Below the pieces are notes generated by a model. It had not been told where the DNA came from, ran no database searches, and saw only the letters and a program-made list of their open reading frames with translations. DNA of 64,000 bases, taken from NCBI RefSeq assembly GCF_028369295.1, contig NZ_JAQMYP010000006.1, positions 186,001-250,000 of the forward strand, written 5' to 3'. How positions within the stretch are numbered: position 1 is the first letter of the stretch; every line of letters begins with the position of its first letter. This stretch comes from Streptomyces sp. HD. Lineage in GTDB: Bacteria; Actinomycetota; Actinomycetes; Streptomycetales; Streptomycetaceae. Made by a program: the position numbers and the translations under genes. Below, piece after piece: positions 1-8,390 of the stretch.

Positions 1-611
1 CCGGCGCCGAGCCGGTAGACGTTGCCCGCCTCGAAGAGGTCGAAGCGGCTGGGCTCGGACAGCACGATGGTCGTGTCCCGGAAGCCGTTCGGGAACTCGG
101 CGACCGTGGTGCGCGAGCGGCACTGGTGGCCGTTGCCGTCGGAGGAGAACAGATAGCAGTCGGTGTCGTCGCAGATGACCCAGAAGTCGAGCCGGCCGCC
201 CTGGCCCTTGTTCTCGGTGACGATCGGCGGCTCGGCGTCGACGAAGTTCCGCGGCGCGCTCCAACTGCCGGGGTTCGCCGGGTCGTTGGTGGCGGAGAAG
301 GACGGCGGACCGGTCTGGCGGCCACGGCTCCAGCGGCCGGAGGTGTCGGAGGTCGTCATGTAGACGTGCCACCGGTCGCCATGGCGGAAGACGGTCGGGT
401 CCTTGACGGAGACGATCGGGTGGGCGACGTCCGGCTTCGGCGCGATCAGCGGGCCGCTGGACGACCAGGTGAAGGAGCCGGGTGATCGGCCGGACCGGTC
501 TGGGAGGGGGCTGCCGACGGCCGCGCGGTCCGGGGATCCGGCCACGGCTCCGAAGGCCGGCAGAGTGAGCGCCGGCCCGCTGATCGACGTACGCATATGT
601 GGGGACGGCAT
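1..611 (-). CDS. GH62-type alpha-L-arabinofuranosidase, partial at window edge and internally shortened
   Basis: The 3' end lies beyond the window. Translation gives FTWSSSGPLIAPKPD, then SVKDPTVFRHGDRWHVYMTT, later WVICDDTDCYLFSSDGNGH and DLFEAGNVYRLG, all landmarks of secreted GH62 enzymes that release arabinose from arabinoxylan. The start ATG at 611 has AGAGGA about 10 nt upstream; the N-terminus is short and a poor signal peptide. Between GRWSRG and RQTGPPSFSATND (around 290-330) the roughly 45-55 residues that family members normally carry there (ending in a YQTG-type segment) are absent, with the frame kept. The usual catalytic Asp (VKDP) and Glu (LFEA) are still visible. It may be a decayed enzyme. 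It is divergent from two pectate lyase genes. Confidence 0.75.
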   Translation of the reverse strand, partial: MPSPHMRTSISGPALTLPAFGAVAGSPDRAAVGSPLPDRSGRSPGSFTWSSSGPLIAPKPDVAHPIVSVKDPTVFRHGDRWHVYMTTSDTSGRWSRGRQTGPPSFSATNDPANPGSWSAPRNFVDAEPPIVTENKGQGGRLDFWVICDDTDCYLFSSDGNGHQCRSRTTVAEFPNGFRDTTIVLSEPSRFDLFEAGNVYRLGA

Positions 612-672
612 GGACTCGTCCTCTCGCAGGGAAAGCACCCGGAGAGGCATCGTGGCATGGACACGCCCATCT

Positions 673-686
673 TGGAAGCGCTCCCA
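673..686. promoter_or_regulatory. CebR-box-like operator
   Basis: The 14-mer TGGAAGCGCTCCCA differs at one base from the known Streptomyces CebR box TGGGAGCGCTCCCA, the operator of a LacI-family repressor of cellulose and sugar utilisation genes. It lies about 62 bp upstream of the GH62 start codon, where a repressor would block its promoter. Assignment to CebR rather than another LacI-family protein is inference. Confidence 0.5.
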
Positions 687-766
687 CGCCACCTCGAACC
701 AAGCCCTTAAGAGAGCCCTTACCCCAACCAGGACTGACTGAATTCTTCTGCGCAAGGCGTTGACTA

Positions 767-778
767 GAAAGCGCTTGC
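767..778. promoter_or_regulatory. LacI-family-type palindrome
   Basis: GAAAGCGCTTGC contains the perfect 8-bp palindrome AAGCGCTT, the core typical of LacI/GalR operators with a central CG. It lies in the divergent region about 140 bp upstream of the first pectate lyase start, so it could control either direction. Confidence 0.35.
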
Positions 779-918
779 ACCCTACGTTCCGTTCAGCAGT
801 GTGACCGAGCCCCAGGGCACCAACCCCCACACGGCCACTCTGCCCGCGCGCGGCGTTCTGTATGACGCACATCGTTCACGTACACGATCGATTAGGTCCT
901 TCTGAAGGGACGCACCGC

Positions 919-1896
919 ATGCGTACTCTCCCCCCACGTACACGCCCGCAAAGAACCGCACTGGTGACGGCCGCCGCAGCCGCCCTCGCCACCGCGGCCG
1001 TCCTGGTCCTGCCGCAGCACGCCGGGGCGGCCGAGACCTCGCCGATCGGGTTCGGCGCCGGGACGACCGGCGGCGGCCGCACCTCGGCGGTCACTGTCTC
1101 GACGCTGCCCGCCTTCAAGTCGGCGGTGACCGGCAACTCGGCCAAGGTCGTCCGGGTCAACGGCCTGATCTCGCTGAGCGCTCAGGTCGACGTAGGCTCC
1201 AACACCACGGTGCTGGGCGTGGGTTCGTCGTCGGGGTTCACCGGGGGCGGGCTACGGCTGAAGAACGTCAGCAACGTCGTCGTCCGCAACCTGAACATCA
1301 GCAAGCCGGTCGCGCCGTCCGACGGCATCACGGTCCAGGCGTCGACCAAGGTGTGGATCGACCACAACTCCTTCTCGGCCGACCGCGATCACGACAAGGA
1401 CTACTACGACGGGCTGCTGGACATCAATCACGGCTCGGACAACGTCACGGTGTCCTGGAACACCTTCAAGGACCACTTCAAGGGCTCGCTCGTCGGTCAC
1501 AGCGACAACAACGCGAGCGAGGACACCGGGCACCTGAAGGTGACGTACCACCACAACCACTTCAGCAACGTCTACTCGCGCATCCCCAGCCTGCGGTTCG
1601 GCACCGGGCACTTCTACAACAACTACGTGGCCGGCGCGGACACCGCCTGCCACTCGCGCATGGGCGCCCAGATGCTCGTGGAGAACAACGTCTTCCGCGA
1701 CACCAAGGTCGCCGTCACCACGAACCGCAGCAGTGACGTCGACGGCTACGCCACGCTGCGCGGCAACGATCTCGGCGGGGCCGCGACCGAGATCTCCCAG
1801 GCGGGCAGCTTCACGCCGCCCTACAGCTACACCGCCGAGTCCGCGTCCACCGTCGTCGCCTCGGTGACGTCCGGCGCGGGCGCCGGAAAGCTCTGA
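919..1896 (+). CDS. secreted pectate lyase, family PL1
   Basis: This encodes a 325-residue enzyme expected to cleave polygalacturonate by beta-elimination outside the cell. The N-terminus is a classic Streptomyces signal peptide: an Arg-rich n-region, an Ala/Val-rich core of about 20 residues, then a HAGAAE cleavage region. The mature part is a parallel beta-helix with PL1 hallmarks: VWIDHNSFS, the acidic Ca-binding region around DRDHDKDYYDGLLDIN, VSWNTFKDHFKGSLVGHSDN and SRIPSLRFG, the last bearing the catalytic Arg region. The start at 919 is chosen over an in-frame ATG at 862 because GAAGGGA sits 8 nt upstream and it begins the signal peptide exactly. A PL3 lyase follows after 31 bp, so the two are probably co-transcribed. 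Confidence 0.93.
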   Translation: MRTLPPRTRPQRTALVTAAAAALATAAVLVLPQHAGAAETSPIGFGAGTTGGGRTSAVTVSTLPAFKSAVTGNSAKVVRVNGLISLSAQVDVGSNTTVLGVGSSSGFTGGGLRLKNVSNVVVRNLNISKPVAPSDGITVQASTKVWIDHNSFSADRDHDKDYYDGLLDINHGSDNVTVSWNTFKDHFKGSLVGHSDNNASEDTGHLKVTYHHNHFSNVYSRIPSLRFGTGHFYNNYVAGADTACHSRMGAQMLVENNVFRDTKVAVTTNRSSDVDGYATLRGNDLGGAATEISQAGSFTPPYSYTAESASTVVASVTSGAGAGKL

Positions 1897-1927
1897 CCAC
1901 CCCCCAACCGGAAGAAGGCATCGGGAC

Positions 1928-2713
1928 ATGACTTCACCAGCAAAGCCCCGCGCCCGCCGGCGCGCGCTGACCGGCGGTCTGACGGCACTCGGCCTCTCAT
2001 CTGTCATGATCACGACACTCGGAGCTCAGCCGGCGAGCGCCGCCTCCTGGCCGACGCCCACCAGCAGTCGGCCGGTGAGCTCGACCATCAAGGTCTCCGG
2101 CGTCCGGGACGGCGGCATGGTCCGCTATTACGGCAGCGGTGACCTGGCCGGCGACGGCCAGGAGGAGGGCCAGGACCCGATCTTCGAGCTCGCGGCCGGC
2201 GCGACGCTGAAGAACGTCATCATCGGCGCGCCCGGCGCCGACGGCATCCACTGCGAGGGCAACTGCACGCTGCAGAACGTGTGGTGGGAGGACGTCGGCG
2301 AGGACGCGGCCACCTTCCGGGGCGGCTCGACCTACACGGTGACCGGCGGCGGCGCCAAGAAGGCCGCCGACAAGGTCTTCCAGCACAACGGGCCCGGCAC
2401 GCTGAACGTCTCCAACTTCGCGGTCAGCGAGTTCAAGACGCTGTACCGCTCGTGCGGTGACTGCTCCACGCAGTACACGCGCAAGGTCAACCTCAGCAAC
2501 ATCGAGGTGACCGGCACGGGGTCGACGGCGCGCCTCGTGGGCATCAACGTCAACCGCAACGACGTGGCGACGCTGCGCGGCATCACGATCCTCAACGACG
2601 CCGCCCGCAAGGTCGTCCCCTGCCAGAAGTACAACAACAACAACACGGCCGTGGGCACGGGGCCGGACAGCACGAACTGTCTGTACTCCAGCTCGGACAT
2701 CACCTACCGGTAG
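1928..2713 (+). CDS. secreted pectate lyase, family PL3
   Basis: This encodes a 261-residue protein with a twin-Arg-containing basic n-region (RARRRA), a hydrophobic core and an ASAAS cleavage site, so it is exported. The mature domain has PL3 features: GDGQEEGQDPIFEL, the beta-helix ladder LKNVIIGAPGADGIHC, NCTLQNVWWEDVGEDAATFRG, CGDCSTQYTRKV, and conserved cysteines likely to form disulphides. PL3 enzymes are Ca-dependent pectate lyases preferring low-methylated pectin. GGAAGAAGG lies 9 nt upstream of the ATG. Being 31 bp behind the PL1 gene, it probably acts with it in degrading plant pectin. Confidence 0.93.
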   Translation: MTSPAKPRARRRALTGGLTALGLSSVMITTLGAQPASAASWPTPTSSRPVSSTIKVSGVRDGGMVRYYGSGDLAGDGQEEGQDPIFELAAGATLKNVIIGAPGADGIHCEGNCTLQNVWWEDVGEDAATFRGGSTYTVTGGGAKKAADKVFQHNGPGTLNVSNFAVSEFKTLYRSCGDCSTQYTRKVNLSNIEVTGTGSTARLVGINVNRNDVATLRGITILNDAARKVVPCQKYNNNNTAVGTGPDSTNCLYSSSDITYR

Positions 2714-2748
2714 TCCCCGCCCGCAGGTAGTCCTCCCCCCACGGTGAA

Positions 2749-2793
2749 GGCGGCCGTCCGGAGCGTCCCCGCACGACGCTCCGGGCGGCCGCC
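2749..2793. terminator. stem-loop terminator after pectate lyases
   Basis: A long G+C-rich inverted repeat has an arm beginning GGCGGCCG...CCGGAGCGT and a complementary arm ACGCTCCGG...GGCGGCC around a short CCCCGCACG loop. It lies 35 bp after the PL3 stop and before the convergent PaaX-like gene, so it may work in both directions. Confidence 0.7.
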
Positions 2794-2855
2794 GTGCCAT
2801 GCGCGGGCCGGGGCGCCGCGGTCCGTCGGGCACGCGCGCGTGAGTCGCCGTTCGT

Positions 2856-3611
2856 TCAACGACCCCCACGCGCGCGTACGTCCCGCGACACCTCCCGCCG
2901 GTACTCCGCGTACGCGGCACGCAGTCGCTCGCCCGGCCAGTGGGCGGGAAGGAGTTCGGGGGGCAGCACCGGGTCGGCGAGCAGGTGTCGTACGACGGCC
3001 GCGAAGCCGGTGAAACGATCGGACGGTTCGCGTGCGCCGGAGACGTGGGCCAGCAGGGCGCGCCCCGTGCCGGCCCACTCGTCCAGCGGCCACAGGCTCG
3101 CGGCCAGTTCACGCACCGGCCGGTCGGGGCGGGCCGTGTACCGCTCCGTCACGTCATCGAGGTCGTCCGGCAGGGTGCGGCGCAGGTTGGCCGGCCGCAG
3201 CCAGACGCCCTCGCGGAGTTCGGCGAGCCGGAGCCGGGTCAACTCGGTGCGGAGTTCGGCGCGTTCGGCGGGGCCGCGACCCGTGGCCGTGACGACGACC
3301 ATCTCCCAGTCGCCGGTCCAGGACAGGGTCTCGGGATGGACGGCGTCGTCCTGGCGGCGTTGCCGCTCCAGCAACCGTTCACTGAGCCCGTAGACGGTGT
3401 CCGCGCGCCGCAGGTCCCCGGCCGCCACCATCCGACTGAGCGCCGCCCGCAGCGTGGACCCCGCGATACCGAACGGCTCCACGGCGCCGACCAGCTCCTT
3501 GACCGGCAGCTCGGGGGGATGCAGCCCCAGCAGCAGGCTCAGGACGACCGAGCGCGCGGGCAGCGGGCGCAGTTCCACGTCGTCGGCCTGCAGTGACGCG
3601 TTGTTCGGCAT
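2856..3611 (-). CDS. PaaX-family transcriptional regulator
   Basis: The 251-residue product matches the PaaX architecture: an N-terminal winged helix (LPARSVVLSLLLGLHPPELPV, then IAGSTLRAALSRMVAAGDLRR), a Cas2-like middle domain (WTGDWEMVVVTATGR..RAELRTELTRLRLAELREGVWLRP) and an acidic C-terminal helical domain. PaaX proteins usually repress phenylacetate or related acyl-CoA genes and are released by an acyl-CoA ligand. ATG 3611 is preferred; an in-frame GTG at 3632 would add seven residues. Neither has a clear ribosome binding site, so leaderless translation is possible. It is divergent from an AidB-like dehydrogenase with 74 bp between, suggesting local control, while the paa operon itself is 20 kb away. 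Confidence 0.85.
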   Translation of the reverse strand: MPNNASLQADDVELRPLPARSVVLSLLLGLHPPELPVKELVGAVEPFGIAGSTLRAALSRMVAAGDLRRADTVYGLSERLLERQRRQDDAVHPETLSWTGDWEMVVVTATGRGPAERAELRTELTRLRLAELREGVWLRPANLRRTLPDDLDDVTERYTARPDRPVRELAASLWPLDEWAGTGRALLAHVSGAREPSDRFTGFAAVVRHLLADPVLPPELLPAHWPGERLRAAYAEYRREVSRDVRARGGR

Positions 3612-3650
3612 GGTCACGACTGTACGGGGCACGAGGACGTATTACAGGAT

Positions 3651-3676
3651 TGCTGCAACCGTAGACCTGATGCAAC
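3651..3676. promoter_or_regulatory. direct repeat in PaaX/AidB divergent promoter
   Basis: TGCTGCAAC (3651-3659) and TGATGCAAC (3668-3676) form a direct repeat 17 bp apart (start to start), close to both start codons. This is a plausible site for the adjacent PaaX-type regulator. The assignment is inferred from position only. Confidence 0.3.
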
Positions 3677-3685
3677 ATTGGCGGC

Positions 3686-5359
3686 ATGGTCTCGATACTC
3701 GCGCAGGAGCAGTCCGGGCAGTACGCCACCCACGACGTCACCAACCAGCCCCCTCCCTTGACGCCGTACGACGCGTCCGAGGACACGGCCCTGCTCGAAG
3801 GGCTGCGCCGGGAGGGCGCGGGATGGGCCGAGGAGGACATCCGGCGGCTCGGCCGGCGGGCCGGGAGCGCCGAGGCGCAGGAGTGGGGTGAGCAGGCCAA
3901 CCGGCACGAGCCGGAGTTGCGTACGCACGACCGGTACGGCCATCGCGTCGACGAGGTCGAGTTCCATCCGAGCTGGCACCACCTGATGCGGGTCGCGGTC
4001 GCCGAGGGGCTGGCGGCCGCGCCCTGGGCGGACGAACGTCCCGGAGCGCACGTCGCCCGGACCGCGGGCGGGCTGGTGTGGGGGCACACCGAGGCCGGGC
4101 ACGGCTGTCCGACGTCGATGACGTACGCGGCCGTCCCCGTGCTGCGCCGGCAGCCCGAGCTCGCGAAGGTGTACGAACCCCTGCTGACCAGCCGGGAGTA
4201 CGACCCGGGGCTGCGCGTACCGACCGAGAAGCGGGGCCTGCTCGCGGGCATGGGGATGACCGAGAAGCAGGGCGGCTCGGACGTCCGCACCAACGCCACC
4301 ACGGCCTGGCCCACCGCCGAGCCCGGCGTGTACACGCTGCGTGGGCACAAGTGGTTCACCTCGGCGCCGATGTGCGACGTCTTCCTGGTGCTGGCCCAGG
4401 CTCCCGGCGGCCTGTCCTGCTTCCTCGTGCCGCGGATCCTGCCGGACGGCAGCCGCAACAGCTTCCGCATCCAGCGGCTGAAGGACAAGCTGGGCAATCG
4501 CTCCAACGCGTCCTCCGAGCCGGAGTTCGACGGGACCGTCGCCTGGCTGGTCGGGCCCGAGGGACGGGGCGTGAAGACGATCATCGAGATGGTCAACTGC
4601 ACGCGGTTGGACTGCGTGATGTCCTCGGCGACCCTGATGCGCAAGACCCTGGTCGAGGCGGGGCACCATGTGCGCCACCGCAGCGCGTTCGGGGCACGGC
4701 TGGTCGACCAGCCGCTGATGCGCAACGTCCTGGCCGACCTGGCACTGGAGTCCGAGGCGGCGACGACGCTCACGCTACGGCTGGCAGGCGCGGCCGACCG
4801 GGCGGTGCGCGGGGACGACGCGGACGGCACCGAGACGGCGTTCCGCCGGATCGCCACGGCCGTCGGCAAGTACTGGGTCACCAAGCGGGGCCCCGCCTTC
4901 ACCGCGGAGGCCCTGGAGTGCCTGGGCGGCAACGGTTACGTCGAGGACTCGGGCATGCCCCGCCACTACCGCGAGGCGCCCCTGCTGTCCATCTGGGAGG
5001 GCTCGGGGAACGTCAACGCCCTCGACGTGCTGCGGGCGTTGAGCAGGGAGCCGGGCGCGGCCGAGGCCCTCTTCGCCGAACTCGCCCTGGCGCAGGGAGC
5101 GGACACCAGTCTCGACGCTGCCGTCACCCGCCTGAAGGGCCAACTTGCCACGGGCTCCGAGGCCGGCGCCCGCCGCCTGGTCGAACTGATGGCCCTGACC
5201 CTCCAGGCCTCCCTCCTGATCCGCCACGCCCCCACCCCGGTAGCCGACGCCTTCTGCGCGACCCGGCTCGGCGGCGACTGGGGGCACGCCTTCGGAACGC
5301 TGCCGGACGCGGCGGACGTGGACGGGATCCTGGGGAGGGCACTGCCGGGCGTGGAGTGA
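3686..5359 (+). CDS. AidB-like acyl-CoA dehydrogenase
   Basis: The 557-residue flavoprotein is of the AidB (isovaleryl-CoA dehydrogenase-like) branch. Visible landmarks are the N-terminal segment NQPPPLTPYDASEDTALLEGL, the flavin-binding GMGMTEKQGGSDVRTN, HKWFTSAPMCDVFLV, and the C-terminal dehydrogenase helix bundle with FTAEALECLGGNGYVEDSGMPRHYREAPLLSIWEGSGNV, which contains the catalytic-base region. E. coli AidB belongs to the adaptive alkylation response and binds DNA; actinobacterial homologues have weak or unknown acyl-CoA substrates. The length fits the family. The divergent PaaX-type gene is the likely regulator. Confidence 0.88.
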   Translation: MVSILAQEQSGQYATHDVTNQPPPLTPYDASEDTALLEGLRREGAGWAEEDIRRLGRRAGSAEAQEWGEQANRHEPELRTHDRYGHRVDEVEFHPSWHHLMRVAVAEGLAAAPWADERPGAHVARTAGGLVWGHTEAGHGCPTSMTYAAVPVLRRQPELAKVYEPLLTSREYDPGLRVPTEKRGLLAGMGMTEKQGGSDVRTNATTAWPTAEPGVYTLRGHKWFTSAPMCDVFLVLAQAPGGLSCFLVPRILPDGSRNSFRIQRLKDKLGNRSNASSEPEFDGTVAWLVGPEGRGVKTIIEMVNCTRLDCVMSSATLMRKTLVEAGHHVRHRSAFGARLVDQPLMRNVLADLALESEAATTLTLRLAGAADRAVRGDDADGTETAFRRIATAVGKYWVTKRGPAFTAEALECLGGNGYVEDSGMPRHYREAPLLSIWEGSGNVNALDVLRALSREPGAAEALFAELALAQGADTSLDAAVTRLKGQLATGSEAGARRLVELMALTLQASLLIRHAPTPVADAFCATRLGGDWGHAFGTLPDAADVDGILGRALPGVE

Positions 5360-5375
5360 GGCGACGGGCATGACT

Positions 5376-5560
5376 TGGTGGTGAGGCGACGCACACGGCC
5401 TGGCGGCAGGGCACGGCTGCGACCTGGTGTTGCGGGGCGGCTACGGCCTGGTGGTGCGGCACGGCCACGGCCCGGTGGTGCGGCACGGCCACGACCCGGT
5501 GGTGCGGCACGGCCACGACCCGGTGGTGCGGCGCGCTTACGGCCTGATGGTGGGGCGCGA
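5376..5560. repeat. 24-bp tandem repeat (minisatellite)
   Basis: Between the dehydrogenase stop at 5359 and the convergent Rv1733c-like gene, a unit of 24 bp (CCCGGTGGTGCGGCACGGCC plus ACGA) is repeated about four times almost perfectly at 5450-5545, with more diverged copies on either side. The unit is a multiple of three, so spurious open frames (8-residue repeats) appear on both strands, but none has the context of a real gene. The rest of this 308-bp gap holds nothing recognisable. Confidence 0.8.
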
Positions 5561-5667
5561 CTGGTTGACCAGGGGCACACCTGGTGACCGGGCCGGTGAC
5601 CAGGCCGTGGCGACCAACCCCACTCCGTCCCCCTCTCCCCCCGGTCGCCCCGCTCCTCAAGCAACCG

Positions 5668-6255
5668 TCACCCCGTCGTCCGCCCACCCCACAACGGGCC
5701 GAACCGCGCCCACTCGTACCCCCACTGGTCGATTCGGCGGCTCTCCAGCCGGGTGCGCAGGGCGCGGCCGGCGATGAAGGGTACGGATGCGGCGCACAGG
5801 CCTGCGAGGCCGCCGACCAGTGCGGCCCGTGAGCGGGCCTCGGACGGGGTGGCGGGCCTGGTCACCAGGCGGCCCTGGGGGTCCGTCCAGACGGTGACCG
5901 GCGTGCCGACGCCGCTGCCGGGCCGGACGCGGGCCTGGCCGGTGTGCGCGGAGCCGTCCTGCGCGCTCCAGTGGACCTTCGCCCACACGCTCGCGGCGCT
6001 CGACGTACCGGTGCGCGAGTCCGCCGTGCCCGGTGCCTGCTCGGTGAGCAGGGCGACGACGGGCCGCCACTCGACACGCTCCCGCGCCATGCCCTGCTCC
6101 ACCGTGTGCGCCGTCGTGAGGCCGGCGAGCACTCCCGCGAGGACGGTGAGCGCCCAGCCGGCGAGCAGTACCCAGGCCTCCACCGCGTCGGCCCGGCGCT
6201 TGAGCGGATTGCGCCGCCATCGCCACAGCCACACCTTCGGACCACGGAACGCCAT
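5668..6255 (-). CDS. Rv1733c-family two-helix membrane protein
   Basis: The 195-residue protein begins with a basic tryptophan-rich cytoplasmic segment (VWLWRWRRNPLKRRADAVEAW), then a first membrane helix (VLLAGWALTVLAGVLAGL), an external domain of about 90 residues including VWAKVHWSAQDGSAHTGQARV and GTPVTVWTDPQGRLVT, and a second helix (ALVGGLAGLCAASVPFIAG) followed by a short basic tail. This is the arrangement of the Rv1733c family, named after a mycobacterial dormancy antigen and abundant in Streptomyces; the function is unknown. Start 6255 is chosen because AGGAGG lies 9 nt upstream; longer in-frame starts lack this. Confidence 0.85.
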   Translation of the reverse strand: MAFRGPKVWLWRWRRNPLKRRADAVEAWVLLAGWALTVLAGVLAGLTTAHTVEQGMARERVEWRPVVALLTEQAPGTADSRTGTSSAASVWAKVHWSAQDGSAHTGQARVRPGSGVGTPVTVWTDPQGRLVTRPATPSEARSRAALVGGLAGLCAASVPFIAGRALRTRLESRRIDQWGYEWARFGPLWGGRTTG

Positions 6256-6541
6256 CGAAGGCTTCCTCCTCATGAGTGCACGAACATGCCGGACCAGCCC
6301 CTCCTCCCTTACGGGAGACGGCAGGCGGATACTCACGCCACGTACCGGAAGTCGACGGTGGCACGCGTCACTCGGCGCCCACCGGTGTCTTGGCGAAAGG
6401 GACCCGCGGCGCACGGCAGCGGGCTATCATCGCCGCCCTGACCTGCGACGTAGGCGTTTCCGGAGGTGACTGTCAGTGCCGGGGTGCAGACTGGCCGGTA
6501 CCTGAGGCAAAGCCGCAGAAAGCGCAGCGGAGGTGGTCGGC

Positions 6542-7627
6542 ATGACCGAGGTACTGCTCGCCGTGGGCACCCGCAAGGGCCTGTTCATCGGGCGGAGGCG
6601 AGGTGGCACCTGGGAGTTCGACGAGAGTCCCTACTTCAACGCCCAGGCCGTGTACTCGGTCGCCGTCGACACCCGCGGCGAGCGCCCGCGGCTGCTGGCG
6701 GGCGGCGACAGCGCGCACTGGGGCCCGTCCGTGTTCCACTCCGACGACCTGGGCCGCACCTGGACCGAACCGGCCAAGCCGGCCGTCAAGTTCCCGAAGG
6801 ACACGGAGGCTTCCCTGGAGCGGGTGTGGCAGCTGCACCCGGCGGCCGCGGAGCCGGATGTGGTGTACGCGGGCACCGAACCGGCCGCGCTGTACCGCTC
6901 GGAGGACCGCGGCGAGACCTTCGAGCTCGTCCGCCCGCTGTGGGAGCACCCGACCCGGTCGAAGTGGGTGCCGGGCGGCGGCGGTGAGGGCCTGCACACC
7001 GTGATCACCGACAAGCGCGACGCACGGGCCGTGACGGTCGCCGTGTCGACGGCCGGGGTGTTCCGGACCGCCGACGGCGGAGCCAGCTGGGCACCGTCCA
7101 ACTCCGGTGTCTCCGCGGTGTTCCTGCCCGATCCGAACCCGGAGTTCGGTCAGTGCGTGCACAAGATCGCGCAGGACGCGTCGACTCCGGACCGCCTCTA
7201 TCTGCAGAACCACTGGGGCGTGTACCGCAGCGACGACGCGGGCGCGCACTGGACGGACATCGGTGAGGGCCTGCCGTCCACGTTCGGCTTCGCGGCGGCC
7301 GCACACCCGCACCGCGGCGAGACGGCGTACGTCTTCCCGATCAACGCCGACGCGGATCGCGTCCCCGCCGAGCACCGCTGTCGCGTCTTCCGCACGGCGG
7401 ACGCGGGCAAGACCTGGGAGCCGCTGTCGGCGGGCCTGCCGCAGGACGACCACTACGGCACGGTGCTGCGGGACGCGATGTGCACCGACGACGCCGACCC
7501 GGCGGGCGTGTACTTCGGCAACCGCAACGGCGAGGTGTTCGCCTCGGCCGACGACGGCGACAGCTGGCAACAGTTGACGTCGCATCTGCCGGACGTGCTG
7601 TGCGTACGGGCCGCGGTGGTCGGATGA
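6542..7627 (+). CDS. BNR/WD40-like repeat protein (sialidase/sortilin-type beta-propeller)
   Basis: The 361-residue cytoplasmic protein has several BNR/Asp-box repeats of the S-x-D-x-G-x-T-W kind: [55 protein letters not shown] and [11 protein letters not shown], spaced as blades of a beta-propeller. No signal peptide is visible and no catalytic sialidase residues could be assigned, so it is better called a propeller protein of unknown role. GGAGG lies about 8 nt before ATG 6542; an upstream in-frame GTG at 6533 is less likely. The next gene (uracil-DNA glycosylase) starts 85 bp downstream. Confidence 0.85.
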   Translation: MTEVLLAVGTRKGLFIGRRRGGTWEFDESPYFNAQAVYSVAVDTRGERPRLLAGGDSAHWGPSVFHSDDLGRTWTEPAKPAVKFPKDTEASLERVWQLHPAAAEPDVVYAGTEPAALYRSEDRGETFELVRPLWEHPTRSKWVPGGGGEGLHTVITDKRDARAVTVAVSTAGVFRTADGGASWAPSNSGVSAVFLPDPNPEFGQCVHKIAQDASTPDRLYLQNHWGVYRSDDAGAHWTDIGEGLPSTFGFAAAAHPHRGETAYVFPINADADRVPAEHRCRVFRTADAGKTWEPLSAGLPQDDHYGTVLRDAMCTDDADPAGVYFGNRNGEVFASADDGDSWQQLTSHLPDVLCVRAAVVG

Positions 7628-7712
7628 ACCGTCAGAACTTACGGGCGGGTGGTGCGACCGGCCTTGGCCACTGGTTGATCAGCGGCGCCACTACGGCAGT
7701 AGGGTGACGCCC

Positions 7713-8390
7713 GTGGCACCACGACCCTTGCATGAAATCGTCGAACCGGGCTGGGCGAAGGCCCTGGAACCCGTTGCCGAACGGATCGCCTCGATGGGCG
7801 ACTTCCTGCGCGCGGAGATCGGCGCGGGACGCACCTATCTACCGGCCGGCCCCAATGTCCTGCGGGCCTTCCAACAGCCCTTCGACGACGTTCGGGTCCT
7901 GATCGTCGGACAGGACCCGTATCCGACGCCCGGACATGCCGTGGGGCTGTCGTTCTCGGTGGCGCCCGACGTACGTCCGCTGCCCGGCAGTCTCATCAAC
8001 ATCTACCGCGAGCTGAACACCGACCTGGGGCTGCCGCAGCCGTCCAACGGCGATCTGACGCCGTGGACCCAGCAGGGCGTGCTGCTGCTCAACAGGGCGC
8101 TCACCACGGCCCCGCGCAAACCGGCCGCCCACCGGGGCAAGGGCTGGGAGGAGGTCACGGAGCAGGCCATCCGTGCGCTGGCCGCACGCGGCAAGCCGCT
8201 GGTCTCCATCCTCTGGGGCCGCGACGCCCGTAACCTCCGGCCCCTGCTCGGCAACCTCCCGTCGGTGGAGTCCGCCCACCCCTCCCCCATGTCCGCCGAC
8301 CGCGGGTTCTTCGGTTCCCGCCCGTTCAGCCGGGCCAACGACCTGCTGATCCGGCAGGGCGGACAGCCGGTGGACTGGCGTCTGCCGTGA
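7713..8390 (+). CDS. ung: uracil-DNA glycosylase, family 1
   Basis: This 225-residue DNA repair enzyme removes uracil from DNA. The family-1 motifs are intact: the water-activating loop [18 protein letters not shown], the uracil-binding LLLNRALT, and the DNA-intercalation loop [21 protein letters not shown] 7713 ([14 protein letters not shown]) is preferred because AGGG lies 8 nt upstream; GTG 7704 in the same frame is possible. The stop codon overlaps the start of the following kinase gene by 4 nt, so the two are translationally coupled. Confidence 0.93.
   Translation: MAPRPLHEIVEPGWAKALEPVAERIASMGDFLRAEIGAGRTYLPAGPNVLRAFQQPFDDVRVLIVGQDPYPTPGHAVGLSFSVAPDVRPLPGSLINIYRELNTDLGLPQPSNGDLTPWTQQGVLLLNRALTTAPRKPAAHRGKGWEEVTEQAIRALAARGKPLVSILWGRDARNLRPLLGNLPSVESAHPSPMSADRGFFGSRPFSRANDLLIRQGGQPVDWRLP

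Larger units (their letters stand above)
612..918. promoter_or_regulatory. divergent promoter region between GH62 gene and pectate lyases
   Basis: This 307-bp region separates the leftward arabinofuranosidase gene from the rightward pectate lyase pair. It is visibly richer in A+T around 700-780 than its neighbours and carries two LacI-family-type palindromes, listed separately. A good ribosome binding site, GAAGGGA, precedes the ATG at 919. No further gene is evident. Confidence 0.5.

Noticed and set aside
1997..3112. Minus-strand frame of 371 codons antisense to the PL3 lyase
   Set aside because: It mirrors the coding bias of the lyase gene and crosses the terminator; it contains no recognisable domain.
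5376..5560. Possible CRISPR array
   Set aside because: The repeats are directly adjacent without unique spacers and no cas genes are present.
5427..5777. Repeat-rich frames with 8-residue units over the minisatellite
   Set aside because: The frames arise because the repeat unit is 24 bp. They are open on both strands and lack start context and homology.
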